A DNA stretch of 64,000 nucleotides from Variovorax sp. PBL-E5 (GCF_901827185.1 NZ_LR594671.1:5078001-5142000), one strand, 5' to 3'. Positions 28,283-37,444 are shown, counted from the first letter of the stretch. The notes: generated by a model not told the origin, from the sequence alone. Numbers and translations: made by a program.

Positions 28283-29254
28283 ATGTGGAAGCAACTGAAT
28301 CGAATCCTCGTCGCCGCGGCGGCCGTGTTGACGCTGGGCCTTGCGCACGCGGACTACCCCGAACGGCCCGTGACGATCGTCGTGCCCTACGGTCCCGGCG
28401 GCGGCACCGACCTGCTCGCGCGGCTGCTGGCGGCCGAGATGTCGACGCAGCTGGGGCAGAAGTTCATCGTCGAGAACGTGCCGGGCGCCGGCGGCGTGGT
28501 CGGCACACGAAAGGTGATGGAGTCGAAGGCCGACGGCTACACGCTGCTGCTGGGCAGCGGCAGCGAGCTGGAGCTGATGCAGATCACCGACCCGCAGGCG
28601 AAGCTCGAACGCTGGACGCCGCTGGCGCCGGTGGGCCTGATCGGCACGCAGCCGATGATCCTCGTCGGCCGCAGCACGATGCCGGCCAGGTCGACCGACG
28701 CGCTGATCGCGGCCATGCGGGCGGACCCCGGCAAATACAGCTACGCCTCGGCGGGCGTCGGCACGCAATTGCACATCCTCGGCGAGCTGATCAAGTCGAG
28801 CGCCAGGGTCGACATGCGCCACGTGCCTTACAAGGCCGCCGGGCAGATCCTCACCGACGTGGTCGGCGGCCACGTCGATCTCGCGGTGATGGTGCTGCCC
28901 AGCGTGCTGCCGCAGATCCGCAGCGGCCAGGTGATCGCCTACGGCATCAGCGACACGCAGCGCTCGCCGGCGGCGCCCGAGATCCCGACGCTCGACGAGA
29001 GCACCACGCTCCACGACATCGACATGAAGATCTGGTACGGCCTCTTCAGCCCCGCCGGCGTGCCGGCACCGATCGCCGACAGGATCAACGGCGCGATGCG
29101 CGCCGCCCTGAAGCAGCCGGCCGTGAAAACCAAGCTGCTCGACATGGCCGTCACCGCGGCGCCGGATCCGAGCGCGGCGCGGCTGATGGCCATCAAGCAG
29201 GACGGCCTGGCGAAGATCAAGACGGTCTTCGAGGCGATCAAGCCCGAGAAGTAG
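28283..29254 (+). CDS. Bug/TctC-family periplasmic substrate-binding protein
   Basis: The 323-residue product has a signal peptide (ILVAAAAVLTLGLAHA) and the canonical Bug-family features. These are YPERPVTIVVPYGPGGGTDLLAR just after it, the GGVVGTRKV motif near residue 72, the DGYTLL strand, and the HVPYKAAGQILTDVVGGHVD segment near 180. Such proteins bind carboxylates or small amides and deliver them to tripartite tricarboxylate transporters. No tctA or tctB gene lies nearby, which is usual for the many orphan Bug proteins of Burkholderiales. It is the last gene of the regulator-amidase group and ends 6 bases from the convergent gene on the other strand. Confidence 0.93.
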   Translation: MWKQLNRILVAAAAVLTLGLAHADYPERPVTIVVPYGPGGGTDLLARLLAAEMSTQLGQKFIVENVPGAGGVVGTRKVMESKADGYTLLLGSGSELELMQITDPQAKLERWTPLAPVGLIGTQPMILVGRSTMPARSTDALIAAMRADPGKYSYASAGVGTQLHILGELIKSSARVDMRHVPYKAAGQILTDVVGGHVDLAVMVLPSVLPQIRSGQVIAYGISDTQRSPAAPEIPTLDESTTLHDIDMKIWYGLFSPAGVPAPIADRINGAMRAALKQPAVKTKLLDMAVTAAPDPSAARLMAIKQDGLAKIKTVFEAIKPEK

Positions 29255-29260
29255 AAGAAT

Positions 29261-30286
29261 TCAGGGCGGGTTGTCGCGCAGCGCGGCGACCTGCTCCGCA
29301 TAGCTGCTCTCGATGCGCTGCAGCCGCGCCTGGCGCGCGGCCTCGTTGACCCACTGCGAGGTCATCGCGCTCTGCCGCGCGAGCTGGTAGGACAGCTTGG
29401 CGGCCGGCAGCAGCGAGTTGTTGCCGGCGGCGAGGAAGCCGGCGAGGTCGTGCAGCGACTTCAGCGTCGCGCGTTCGGCTTCGCCGCGCGGGCCCTTGCC
29501 GCGCGCGTAATCGACCAGGAAGTCCTGCACCTTCTTCTGGAAGTCGCGGCTGTAGTCGCGCCGCATCACGATCTGCGCATGCGGGATCAGCTCCGACTCC
29601 CAGATCACCTGCAGGCGATCGGCCTCGGCCGGGAACTGGAACCGGAAGCGCTCGAAGTCGGCGGTGTTGTTGGTGGCCACGTCGGCCTCGCCGTTGGCGA
29701 CGGCGAGCGCGGTCACCTGGTGGGTGCCGACCAGCTCGCTGCGAAAGCGCGTCTCCATCACGATATGGTTCGGCAGGAAGAGCTGCAGCTGCGGCACGAT
29801 GAAGCCCGACACCGAGCGGCTCTCGCCGCGCGCCATGCGCCAGCGTTCGGGCGCGGCCAGCAGGTCCTTCAGCGAATTGAAGGGGCCGGCCTTGCGCGTC
29901 AGCAGCAGCGCGCGGTAGCCGGGCAGGCCGTCGTGGCGCGTGACCTGAGCGACCACGGTCATGCGATGCAGCGTCACGGCGTCGAGCGCCATCTTTCCGG
30001 ACAGGAAGGCCATGTCGACCTCGTTGCGCTGGATCGCCTGTTCGAGCGCTTCGTAGGAGGTGACCGAGAGCACGCTGACCGGACGGCCGATGGCACGGCT
30101 CAGGTCCGCCAGCAGAGGCTCCCAGTCGTTGCGCGATTCGAAGGCGCCGCCCAGCGGCAGGATGCCGAAGCGCAGCGGCGCGGCATTGGCGGCGGGCGCC
30201 GCCGGCTGCGCCGTCGCCGCAAGCTGCACGCCGAGCAGCAGCGCCAGCGCACAGCGCCACAGCACGGCGCCGACACGCCGTACCAT
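29261..30286 (-). CDS. PhnD/phosphonate-type periplasmic binding protein
   Basis: The 341-residue product begins with a signal peptide (LWRCALALLLGVQLAATAQ) and shows a PhnD/SsuA-type fold: LRFGILPLGGAFESRNDW, SVTSYEALEQAIQRNEVDMAFLSG, and the later VANGEADVATNNTADFERF. In the family the latter segment reads GxxDAGAV, so the hinge is altered. ATG 30286 is chosen because an AGGGG site precedes it and the signal peptide follows at once; an upstream ATG would add 31 residues before it. There is no permease or ATPase gene nearby. It lies divergent to a hybrid histidine kinase, so it may act as a periplasmic sensor protein rather than in transport. Confidence 0.8.
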   Translation of the reverse strand: MVRRVGAVLWRCALALLLGVQLAATAQPAAPAANAAPLRFGILPLGGAFESRNDWEPLLADLSRAIGRPVSVLSVTSYEALEQAIQRNEVDMAFLSGKMALDAVTLHRMTVVAQVTRHDGLPGYRALLLTRKAGPFNSLKDLLAAPERWRMARGESRSVSGFIVPQLQLFLPNHIVMETRFRSELVGTHQVTALAVANGEADVATNNTADFERFRFQFPAEADRLQVIWESELIPHAQIVMRRDYSRDFQKKVQDFLVDYARGKGPRGEAERATLKSLHDLAGFLAAGNNSLLPAAKLSYQLARQSAMTSQWVNEAARQARLQRIESSYAEQVAALRDNPP

Positions 30287-30528
30287 CGGCCCCTTGAGGC
30301 GCGCCGGAGCCGGGGCGTCGGCGGGGAGTGCGACACCGGCGGGGAGGTGGACAGTGGCCTGCATCGTCGGAAAGCGCAATGGCGGAAGGCCCGGTGAACG
30401 GGCTGGTCAAAACAGGGCGGTCAAGAACACAATTAGAAACCAACTTCTGCAGGAAACGTGGCGTTTTTAATCATTCATGGACCTGGGCCGATCGGCGATC
30501 GCCCGGCCCGCGCGTGCGCGCGCCGCCC

Positions 30529-32421
30529 ATGAGCCAGCCCTTCCGCACCCTGCGCCTGCTGGTGCGCCTCACGCTGGCGCAGCAGCTCGTGCTGCTGGCC
30601 CTGCTGCCCGCCACGGTGGCCACGCTGGGCGCGATCGCGGTGCTGACCCGCCAGCACCTGGCCAACGTGACGGAACTGATGCGGGCCAACGCGCAGACCG
30701 TCGCGCTGCAGGTCGCGACCGTGGCGCAGCCCCAGATCCAGCGCATGGACCGGCGTGCGCTGCAGCACAGCGCTGAGTCCGGCAGCTCCCAGCCGCATGT
30801 GCAGCAGGTCCAGATCTGGTCGGAGGATGGCGAGATCCTCGCCAACTCCGAAACCCCCGACCGCAAGCCGGCCGAAGGCCTGCAGGTGGTGGCGCCGATC
30901 GTCGCCGAGGACGGCATGCATGCCGGCAAGGTGATGGTGGAGATCAACCTCGACGCGGTGCGCGTCGCCAGGCAATCGGTGTGGATCAACGTGGTGCTGG
31001 TGCTGGGCGCCAGCCTGGTCGGCGTGGGCCTGGCCGGCTGGTGGGCGGCGCGGCGCATCAGCGCGCCGATCCGCGCGCTCGGCGAGGCCGTGGACCAGCT
31101 CGGCGCCGGCGAGAACGCGCAGGTGGCGCTCGAAGGCACGGCCGAAGTACGGCGCCTGCAGCACGGCTTCAACCTGGCGGCACGCGCGCTGACGGAAAGC
31201 CGCAGCCAGCTGGAAAGCCGCATTACCGAGGCCACGGCCGAGCTGGAGAGCAAGAACCGGCAGCTCGAGGTGGCGAGCCAGGCCAAGACGCGCCTCCTGG
31301 CGGCCGCGAGCCACGACCTGCGCCAGCCGCTGCACGCGCTCACGCTGTTCTCGGACGGCCTGGCCAACGGCGAGACCGACCCGGTGCGGCTGCAGCGCAT
31401 CGGCCACATCCGCGAGTGCGTCGATTCGCTCGACCGGCTGTTCTCGGAGCTGCTCAACCTGTCGCAGCTCGACGCCGGCGTGCTGCAGCCGCAGTGGACG
31501 GATTTCGCGCTCGACCATCTGTTCGACGAGATCAGCCGCAACTTCCGCGCCGTGGCCGAGCAGCAGAACCTGCGGCTGGTGGTGCGCAAGACCGAGCTGT
31601 GGGTGCGCTGCGACTACGTGATGCTGTCGCGCATCCTCAACAACCTGGTGTCGAACTCGCTGCGCCACACCACCGAGGGCGGCGTGCTGATCGGCGCACG
31701 GCGGCGCGGCCGGGCGATCCGCATCGACGTGCTGGACACCGGCATCGGCATCGCGCCCAAGCACCAGTCGCGGGTCTTCGAGGAGTTCTACCAGGTCGAG
31801 CCGAACGGCCGCCAGGGCCGCGGCGCGCGCGGCATGGGCCTCGGGCTGGCCACCGTGCAGCGGCTGGCGGCGCTGCTCAACACGCGCGTCGATCTGAGCT
31901 CGCTGCCGGGCAAGGGCACCTGCGTGCGGGTGCTGGTGCGCGCGGCCGAGCCCGTGCCGGCCCAGGCGCTGCCCGCCGCGCTGCCCGCCGGCGGCATCGC
32001 GATCGACGAGGCGCCGAGCCTGCACGGCGTGCGCGTGCTGGTGATCGACGACGAGCGCACCATCCTCGAAGGGCTGCAGGTCGTGCTGTCGAACTGGGGC
32101 GCCGAGGTGCTGATCGCGCAGACGCGCAGCGAGGCGCTGGCGCTGGCCGACACCTGGGAGCGGCCGCCCGACCTGGTGCTCAGCGACCTGCTGCTGCAGG
32201 GCGGCGACAACGGACTGGACGTGCTGGCTGCGCTGGAGCGCCATCCGCACGGCATCGGCGAGGAGACCGGGCGCCTGCTCGTCACCGGCGAGACCAAGCC
32301 CGACCGGCTGCGCGAAGTCGCCAGCGCCGGCGTGGCCGTGCTCTACAAGCCCGTCTCGCCCCGGATGCTGCGGCAGGCGATCCATGCGCAGCTGAGCGCG
32401 ATCCGGCAGGCTGTGCTCTAG
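30529..32421 (+). CDS. Hybrid histidine kinase (HAMP, HisKA, HATPase, receiver)
   Basis: The 630-residue product has a membrane helix at about 17-38, a periplasmic sensor of about 110 residues, a second helix (VVLVLGASLVGVGLAGWWA) and a HAMP linker. The HisKA domain carries the phospho-acceptor in AAASHDLRQPLHAL, and the HATPase domain has N-box NNLVSNSLRH plus the G boxes DTGIGIA and GMGLGLATV. A C-terminal receiver (VLVIDDERTILEG, phospho-site in LVLSDLLLQ, then LYKPV) ends the protein. No output DNA-binding domain is present. ATG 30529 (MSQPFRTLRLL) gives the normal short cytoplasmic N-terminus. It is a close relative in layout of the second hybrid kinase at 33624-35627. Confidence 0.92.
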   Translation: MSQPFRTLRLLVRLTLAQQLVLLALLPATVATLGAIAVLTRQHLANVTELMRANAQTVALQVATVAQPQIQRMDRRALQHSAESGSSQPHVQQVQIWSEDGEILANSETPDRKPAEGLQVVAPIVAEDGMHAGKVMVEINLDAVRVARQSVWINVVLVLGASLVGVGLAGWWAARRISAPIRALGEAVDQLGAGENAQVALEGTAEVRRLQHGFNLAARALTESRSQLESRITEATAELESKNRQLEVASQAKTRLLAAASHDLRQPLHALTLFSDGLANGETDPVRLQRIGHIRECVDSLDRLFSELLNLSQLDAGVLQPQWTDFALDHLFDEISRNFRAVAEQQNLRLVVRKTELWVRCDYVMLSRILNNLVSNSLRHTTEGGVLIGARRRGRAIRIDVLDTGIGIAPKHQSRVFEEFYQVEPNGRQGRGARGMGLGLATVQRLAALLNTRVDLSSLPGKGTCVRVLVRAAEPVPAQALPAALPAGGIAIDEAPSLHGVRVLVIDDERTILEGLQVVLSNWGAEVLIAQTRSEALALADTWERPPDLVLSDLLLQGGDNGLDVLAALERHPHGIGEETGRLLVTGETKPDRLREVASAGVAVLYKPVSPRMLRQAIHAQLSAIRQAVL

Positions 32422-32589
32422 GATCCGCTCGCGGCGGGCATCCCCCATCGGACATAGACCGAGCGGCCGCGAGACGGCACCGGCGGACGCCGCAATCCGG
32501 CCGCACGGGCGCCGACATAAGCCCTCTGCCTTATCGCGCGAAAACAGCCGCATCCGTACATTGGGTTCCATACCCAACGGCCTTGCACC

Positions 32590-33627
32590 ATGTTTGCGAA
32601 TTGCCTTTCCACGCCCGGTTCCGTGCCGTGTGCCGTCGCGGGCATCGCGCTGCTCTGCACCGCGCTGCTGTGCGGCGCCGCACAGGCGGCCGGGCTGACC
32701 GTGCTGCTGGCCGACGACACGGCGGCGCATGCCGAATTCGTGCGCGAGCTGCGCGACACCCAGGAGAAGGACAGCCGCGTCGACGTGGTCCGCCTCGGCA
32801 CCACCAACACCGCCGCCAGCACCACTGTCGCTTCGGCGGCGGACAGCGCGAGTGCCGACGAGGACCGCGCGATGGCCGGCGTGCGCACCCGCGGCCTGCG
32901 CTCCGACGCTGGCGCCGATCCCGCGGTGACGGTCGCCGTCGGCATGGACGCGGCACGCTCGGCGATCGATCGGCCGGGCCGCGATCCGCTGGTGCTCGCG
33001 ATGCTCACCCGGCTCGACTATGAAAGCCTGAAGAGCGACCCCGGGCTGCGGCGCGGCGAGCGCCATGTCGGCGTGCTGCTGCGCGATCCGGCGATGGCCG
33101 ACCAGCTGGCGCTGATCGATGCAGTGCTGCCGCAGAAGCGGCGCCTCGGCGTGGTCGCCACCGCCGAGTCGGAACCGCTGGTGCGCGAACTGCGGCGGGC
33201 CGCGCAGGGCTGGGACGTGCGGGTCGAGTACGCGCCCGATGCGCAATCGCTGGCCGCCGTGCTGCGCCTGCTGGTGCCGCGCAGCGACGCGCTGCTGGTG
33301 CTGCCCGACCTGATCGGCGACAGCCAGGCGGCCACGCTGTCGGTGCTGCGCGCCGGCGCCGGTGCCGGGCTGCCGGTGTTCGGCGCCAGCGAGGGGCTGG
33401 TGCGCTCGGGCGGGCTGGCCGCCGCGATCTCGACACCGGCCCAGCTCGCGCAGCAGGCGCGCGCATTGGCACGCAAGGTCGCCGCCGCCAATGCGGGAAG
33501 TGCCGGCGTGCTGGTCGAGCCGGCGACGCCGGCGAGCGTGCGGGTCAACGGCACCGTGGCGCGCGGACTCGGCCTGCACCTGCCCGAAGAACGCGAGCTG
33601 ACCGCCCGGGTGACGGCCACCCGATGA
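32590..33627 (+). CDS. Periplasmic ABC-type binding-protein-like sensor component
   Basis: The 345-residue product has a signal peptide (AVAGIALLCTALLCGAAQAA) and then an alternating alpha/beta pattern like the ABC substrate-binding family of the pfam04392 type. It has LTVLLADDTAAHAEFVREL at the start, a VAVGMDAARSAI segment near 118, and a second lobe from about residue 160 (HVGVLLRDPAMADQLALID, RRLGVVATAE, VLVLPD). Its stop overlaps the start of the hybrid kinase at 33624 by 4 bases. That coupling, and the lack of transporter genes, suggest that it presents a ligand to the kinase sensor. Before it, a 168-base gap holds an inverted repeat TTGGGT-N5-ACCCAA at about 32562-32578. Confidence 0.7.
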   Translation: MFANCLSTPGSVPCAVAGIALLCTALLCGAAQAAGLTVLLADDTAAHAEFVRELRDTQEKDSRVDVVRLGTTNTAASTTVASAADSASADEDRAMAGVRTRGLRSDAGADPAVTVAVGMDAARSAIDRPGRDPLVLAMLTRLDYESLKSDPGLRRGERHVGVLLRDPAMADQLALIDAVLPQKRRLGVVATAESEPLVRELRRAAQGWDVRVEYAPDAQSLAAVLRLLVPRSDALLVLPDLIGDSQAATLSVLRAGAGAGLPVFGASEGLVRSGGLAAAISTPAQLAQQARALARKVAAANAGSAGVLVEPATPASVRVNGTVARGLGLHLPEERELTARVTATR

Positions 33628-35627
33628 TCTCCTCGAGCCACCGCCTGGTCGTGCCCGTCTCCGCGGCAAGCCCCATCGACCCGCCGCTGCCGGACGGTCG
33701 CACGCTGGTGGTCCGCGGCAGCCTGCAGCGCGACCTGCTGCGGCTGGGCATCGTGCCCTGCGCGGTGGTCACGCTGGCGCTCACCGGCTGGTTCACGCAC
33801 ATCCGCCTCAACACGCTCGAAGCCGCATTCGATGCCGAGGGCGAAGCGGTGGCGCGCCAGGTCGCGGCGATGTCCGACCTCAGCCTCTATGCGGGCGACC
33901 TGCCGGCGCTGCAGAACGTCGCCAACGCCGCGCTGCGCGGCGGCCAGGTGACGCGTGTCGAGATCAGCAACAACGCCGGCATCTACGTCACGGCCGGGCC
34001 CAAGGCGCCGCCGCTCGCGCAGCTGCGCATGTTCACCGCGCCGGTCACGCTGCGCGAAGCCTCGCGCGCCAGCGCCTTCTCGCCCGCCGGCTCGACCGCG
34101 GCGGGCGAAGCGCCGATCGGGCTGGTGCAGACCTTCCGCGACACCACCTCCTACACGCACGAACGCACGCGCTCGCTGATGGCCGGCATCGGCGTCGGCC
34201 TGATCGCGCTGCTGGCGGCCTGGGCCTGGGTGCGCCATACCGCGCGCACCGTCACGCGGCCGCTGCGCCGCATCTCGCGCACCGTCGCGGCGCTCGAGGC
34301 CGGGCAGTTCGACGCGCGCTGCGACCTCGTCACCACCGACACCCAGGCCGCCGACATCGAGGCCGGCCGCCCGATCGGCACGCCGCGCGCGCGGCACGAA
34401 CTCGCCACGCTCGCGCACGACATCAACCGCCTGGCCGACCGCCTGCAGCGAAACCGGCAGCGCAGCGAGGACAAGGTGCGCGAGGCCACTGCCGTCGCGC
34501 TGCAGCGCATGGCCGAGGCCGAGCAGGCGGCGCTGTCGCGCGCCCGCTTCCTGGCCGCCGCCAGCCACGACCTGCGCCAGCCGCTGCATGCGATGGGCCT
34601 CTTCATCGACGGCCTGCTGCCGACCGCCAGCGCCGCGCAGCGGCCAGCGGTGCTGCGGCTGCAGGAAGGCACCGCGTTCATGGGCGTGCTGCTCGACGAC
34701 CTGCTGGAGATTTCGCGGCTCGACGCCCAGGTGCTGACGCCGAGCATCACCGGCGTCTCGCTGGCGGCGCTGTTCGACCAGCTCGATGCGCAACATGCCG
34801 CCGGGGCGGCCGAATCGCAGGTCCGGCTGCGCTGGAAGGACCAGGGCCTCGCGGTGCGCACCGATGCCGCGCTGCTGCTGCGCATCGTCGGCAACCTGGT
34901 CAGCAACGCGATCCGCCACACGCCGGCCGAAGGCGCGGTGCTGGTGGCCGCGCGGCGGCGCGGCAGCGCGGTGCGCATCGAGGTGCGCGACAACGGCGTC
35001 GGCATCGCGCCGATCCATCAGGCGCGCATCTTCGAGGAGTTCTACCAGGTCGCCAACGCCGAGCGCGACCGGCGCCAGGGCTTCGGCCTCGGCCTCGCGA
35101 TCTGCACGCGCATCGCGGCGCTGCTCGGCACGCGCATCGAGCTCTGCTCGGCGCTGCAGGCCGGCAGCACCTTCTCGCTCGAACTGCCGCGCGCGGATCC
35201 GCGCGAGGTGCCGCCACCCGCGCCGGAAGCCGTGGCACCGGCACCGCTGGCCGGGCTGCGCTGCCTGGTGGTGGACGACGACCCCGCGATCCTCGACGGC
35301 AGCCGCGCGCTGCTGCAGCAATGGGGCTGCCTGGTCGAATGCGTGGCGAGCGGCGCCGAGGCGCTGGCCCGGATGGGCGAAGCCGGCGCGCGCTTCGATG
35401 TCGTGCTGTGCGACCTGCAACTCGCGGGCGACGAGGACGGCATGGGCGTGATCGACGCCACGCGCCAGCTGCAGCCCGATGCGCTGGCGGTGCTGGTGTC
35501 GGGCGCCACCGGACCCGAGGTGCTGCAGCGGCTGCGCCAGCGCGGCGTGATGCTGCTCACCAAGCCGGTCGCACCGGCCAAGCTGCGGGCACTGTTGTCG
35601 ACGCGGCGCGCCGGACAGATCGCTTGA
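33624..35627 (+). CDS. Second hybrid histidine kinase
   Basis: The 667-residue product has the same layout as the kinase at 30529. A first membrane helix (GIVPCAVVTLALTGWF) at about 43-58 is followed by a periplasmic sensor of about 125 residues. A second helix (MAGIGVGLIALLAAWAWV) and HAMP come next, then HisKA with AAASHDLRQPLHAM near 310 and HATPase with NLVSNAIRH, DNGVGIA and GFGLGLAI. A receiver domain with VVDDDPAILDG, phospho-site VVLCDLQLAG and LLTKPV ends the protein. It starts at ATGA overlapping the binding-protein gene. The high similarity of the HisKA and ATPase parts to the first kinase suggests an old duplication with different sensor partners. No DNA-binding response regulator is encoded nearby. 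Confidence 0.92.
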   Translation: MISSSHRLVVPVSAASPIDPPLPDGRTLVVRGSLQRDLLRLGIVPCAVVTLALTGWFTHIRLNTLEAAFDAEGEAVARQVAAMSDLSLYAGDLPALQNVANAALRGGQVTRVEISNNAGIYVTAGPKAPPLAQLRMFTAPVTLREASRASAFSPAGSTAAGEAPIGLVQTFRDTTSYTHERTRSLMAGIGVGLIALLAAWAWVRHTARTVTRPLRRISRTVAALEAGQFDARCDLVTTDTQAADIEAGRPIGTPRARHELATLAHDINRLADRLQRNRQRSEDKVREATAVALQRMAEAEQAALSRARFLAAASHDLRQPLHAMGLFIDGLLPTASAAQRPAVLRLQEGTAFMGVLLDDLLEISRLDAQVLTPSITGVSLAALFDQLDAQHAAGAAESQVRLRWKDQGLAVRTDAALLLRIVGNLVSNAIRHTPAEGAVLVAARRRGSAVRIEVRDNGVGIAPIHQARIFEEFYQVANAERDRRQGFGLGLAICTRIAALLGTRIELCSALQAGSTFSLELPRADPREVPPPAPEAVAPAPLAGLRCLVVDDDPAILDGSRALLQQWGCLVECVASGAEALARMGEAGARFDVVLCDLQLAGDEDGMGVIDATRQLQPDALAVLVSGATGPEVLQRLRQRGVMLLTKPVAPAKLRALLSTRRAGQIA

Positions 35628-35666
35628 GCGCACCGAAGGGCCGCATCCATCGGTGTCCCGAACGGG

Positions 35667-36545
35667 TCATTTCATCAGCACGGCGAGCTCGGTCATTCGC
35701 CGCCGCAACGACTCCGTGCCCAGCGCTTCAAGGTCCAGAGCGCATGCGAAGCGCATGAGATCGCGCTGCCGGGCCACGCTGAATGCGGCGCCATCGTCGC
35801 GCGAAAGTTCCCTGTTGAATTGAAGCAGGAGCGCCGTCTCGCCGGCGGGAAGATCGGCGCAGGGGCCGAGTGTCAGTTCGAGCGTCAGTCTGCGCGGGAC
35901 CTCGAGGGAATGCGCCATCGAGAACGAGATCCCATCATGAATGATCTCGACGTCCACGCTCGATCCGGCCTCGCCGACGTGGTCCTCGGCAGGTGCCCGC
36001 CCTGCGCCCAGCGATTCGACGGCGGCACGGAAGACGCGCCGCCAATGGACGGCGTCGTCGCTCGTGGTTGACGAGCAGCGCGTGCACGTGCCGAGCACGC
36101 CTGGCCAATGGTCGTCATGAAGACCTGCCCGCACCCAGTCTCTGAGCGGACGAGCCAACGCGAGCGCCTCGGCGAGAAGATCGGCCGCCGTCAGCGACAC
36201 GAGCGATCTCCATTGCGAGCAGAAGATCGCTTGCCGAACAGCATCCATGCCGAGGGATGCCTGCCGCATCCGGAACAATTCGCCGCTGGCGCAAAGCAGC
36301 CGGTATTCGGACGCATCGGCAGGGCCGCGCGGGACGCGGCCGACTTCGCAATCGAGCAACACCGACGACGAATTCCGAGTCAATGAGTGGATGATCTCGA
36401 TGGGTGCGTCGCCCAGGTCCAGGGACAGCGCCATCGCATCGTCCGATTCGAGGTGAATCGGCGGCACGGGAACAGCGAGTTCGCGATGCATCTCCGCCGC
36501 CAATCGAAGGAAGGCCTGGCGGTCGGCGACATGGCGGTCGGGCAT
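35667..36545 (-). CDS. Putative tandem CesT-like secretion chaperone
   Basis: I do not recognise this 292-residue protein with certainty. It seems to contain two repeated units of about 140 residues, each with a beta-sheet core followed by a helix. The second unit has TLELTLGPCADLPAGETALLL, then LLQFNRELSRDDGAAFSVAR and LDLEALGTESLRRRMTEL. That order (leaf strand, LLxxN, GAAFS, then a final helix) is like class I type III secretion chaperones of the CesT family. The first unit shows LLCASGELFRMRQASLGMD at the same place. It lies 35 bases after the putative effector gene 36581-37444 and is probably cotranscribed. Base composition is lower in G+C than the neighbours. No T3SS apparatus gene is in the window. 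Confidence 0.45.
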   Translation of the reverse strand: MPDRHVADRQAFLRLAAEMHRELAVPVPPIHLESDDAMALSLDLGDAPIEIIHSLTRNSSSVLLDCEVGRVPRGPADASEYRLLCASGELFRMRQASLGMDAVRQAIFCSQWRSLVSLTAADLLAEALALARPLRDWVRAGLHDDHWPGVLGTCTRCSSTTSDDAVHWRRVFRAAVESLGAGRAPAEDHVGEAGSSVDVEIIHDGISFSMAHSLEVPRRLTLELTLGPCADLPAGETALLLQFNRELSRDDGAAFSVARQRDLMRFACALDLEALGTESLRRRMTELAVLMK

Positions 36546-36580
36546 GGTGGGTCGTCATCCGCATCTGCGCTCGCGCTTCA

Positions 36581-37444
36581 TCAAGGCAATCCTCCCCAGC
36601 GGTCTTCGTCCAGGCGCTGCATGGTGCCGGTCAAGCAGTGCATCCGATGCAGCGCAAGGAAATCCCGCACATCGTTCCTGGGCAGCCGCATCTCGTCGAA
36701 GGCCGACAAGGGGTAGACCTTGTCAGCCCAGGGATCACACACCACCGCGTCCGGCCCCCAGGTGCTCATGTCTTCCAGATCCGAATCGCGTTCTCGACCG
36801 ATGACCACCAGCATGTGATCGCCCCCTTCGAAACGGAAGACTTCCACCAGGCTGCCATGGGGATCGCACTCCCGGAGAAACCGCCAGGCCGCCGACGCTT
36901 GCTCCTCGCAATGACCGTAGCCCCACTTCTTCAGCAAGTACGCCGAGATCCGCATCACATCGGCCTGCATGACGCACACGACCTCTTGCCCTTTCAAGTT
37001 GAACCCGCATCGCCATGGAATGTCGTTGTCCTCGACAAGTTCTTCCAGAATGCGTCTTCGCTCATCGCGCAGGGCGGCGATGCGCGTCCTGGCCTCGTGG
37101 GGGCCGAGCCTGGCGTCCGGCGTCGCATTGGACCCATGCGTCAGCATCGCCCTCACATGAACCTTGGCAAGATCGGCCAACCCATAGTTCCTGGCGAAGG
37201 ACTCTCTGGTCAGCGCGGAGGCGACCACGCTTTCTCGCGCGATGGCGGCCCGCTGCGAATCGAAGGCACGCTGCCTGATGCGGCGGACGAGCGTCTTGAT
37301 CGCGACATCGGCCGGGAGGCTGGTTTTTTGCTCGATCACCTTGACGGCAATTTCGATCGATTCGGACTTCGCCGCCGAAAGCGTGCTCGGGGGCGTGGTC
37401 GGAGGTGTCATCGTGCGCAGATCCGGCATTTCGCGGATATTCAT
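36581..37444 (-). CDS. Putative secreted effector with Cys-His-Asp papain-like triad
   Basis: The 287-residue product is not a family I can name. Its first 30 residues are rich in Ser, Thr and Pro with no signal peptide, as in type III effectors. The C-terminal half carries a plausible catalytic triad: Cys179 in GYGHCEEQA, His210 in EGGDHMLVVIG, and Asp237 in VVCDPWADKVYPL. This order and spacing fit a papain-like or transglutaminase-like hydrolase or deamidase. Start ATG 37444 has AAGGA nine bases upstream. G+C is visibly low for this region; the 60 bases from 37321 are 50% G+C by my count. The partner downstream looks like a chaperone. Together this suggests a horizontally acquired effector-chaperone pair, but no hrp or PIP box is visible upstream. 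Confidence 0.5.
   Translation of the reverse strand: MNIREMPDLRTMTPPTTPPSTLSAAKSESIEIAVKVIEQKTSLPADVAIKTLVRRIRQRAFDSQRAAIARESVVASALTRESFARNYGLADLAKVHVRAMLTHGSNATPDARLGPHEARTRIAALRDERRRILEELVEDNDIPWRCGFNLKGQEVVCVMQADVMRISAYLLKKWGYGHCEEQASAAWRFLRECDPHGSLVEVFRFEGGDHMLVVIGRERDSDLEDMSTWGPDAVVCDPWADKVYPLSAFDEMRLPRNDVRDFLALHRMHCLTGTMQRLDEDRWGGLP

Noticed and set aside
35628..35666. CACCGA...TCGGTG pairing as a terminator between convergent genes
   Set aside because: Six-base stem with a 13-base loop and no T-run; too weak to call.
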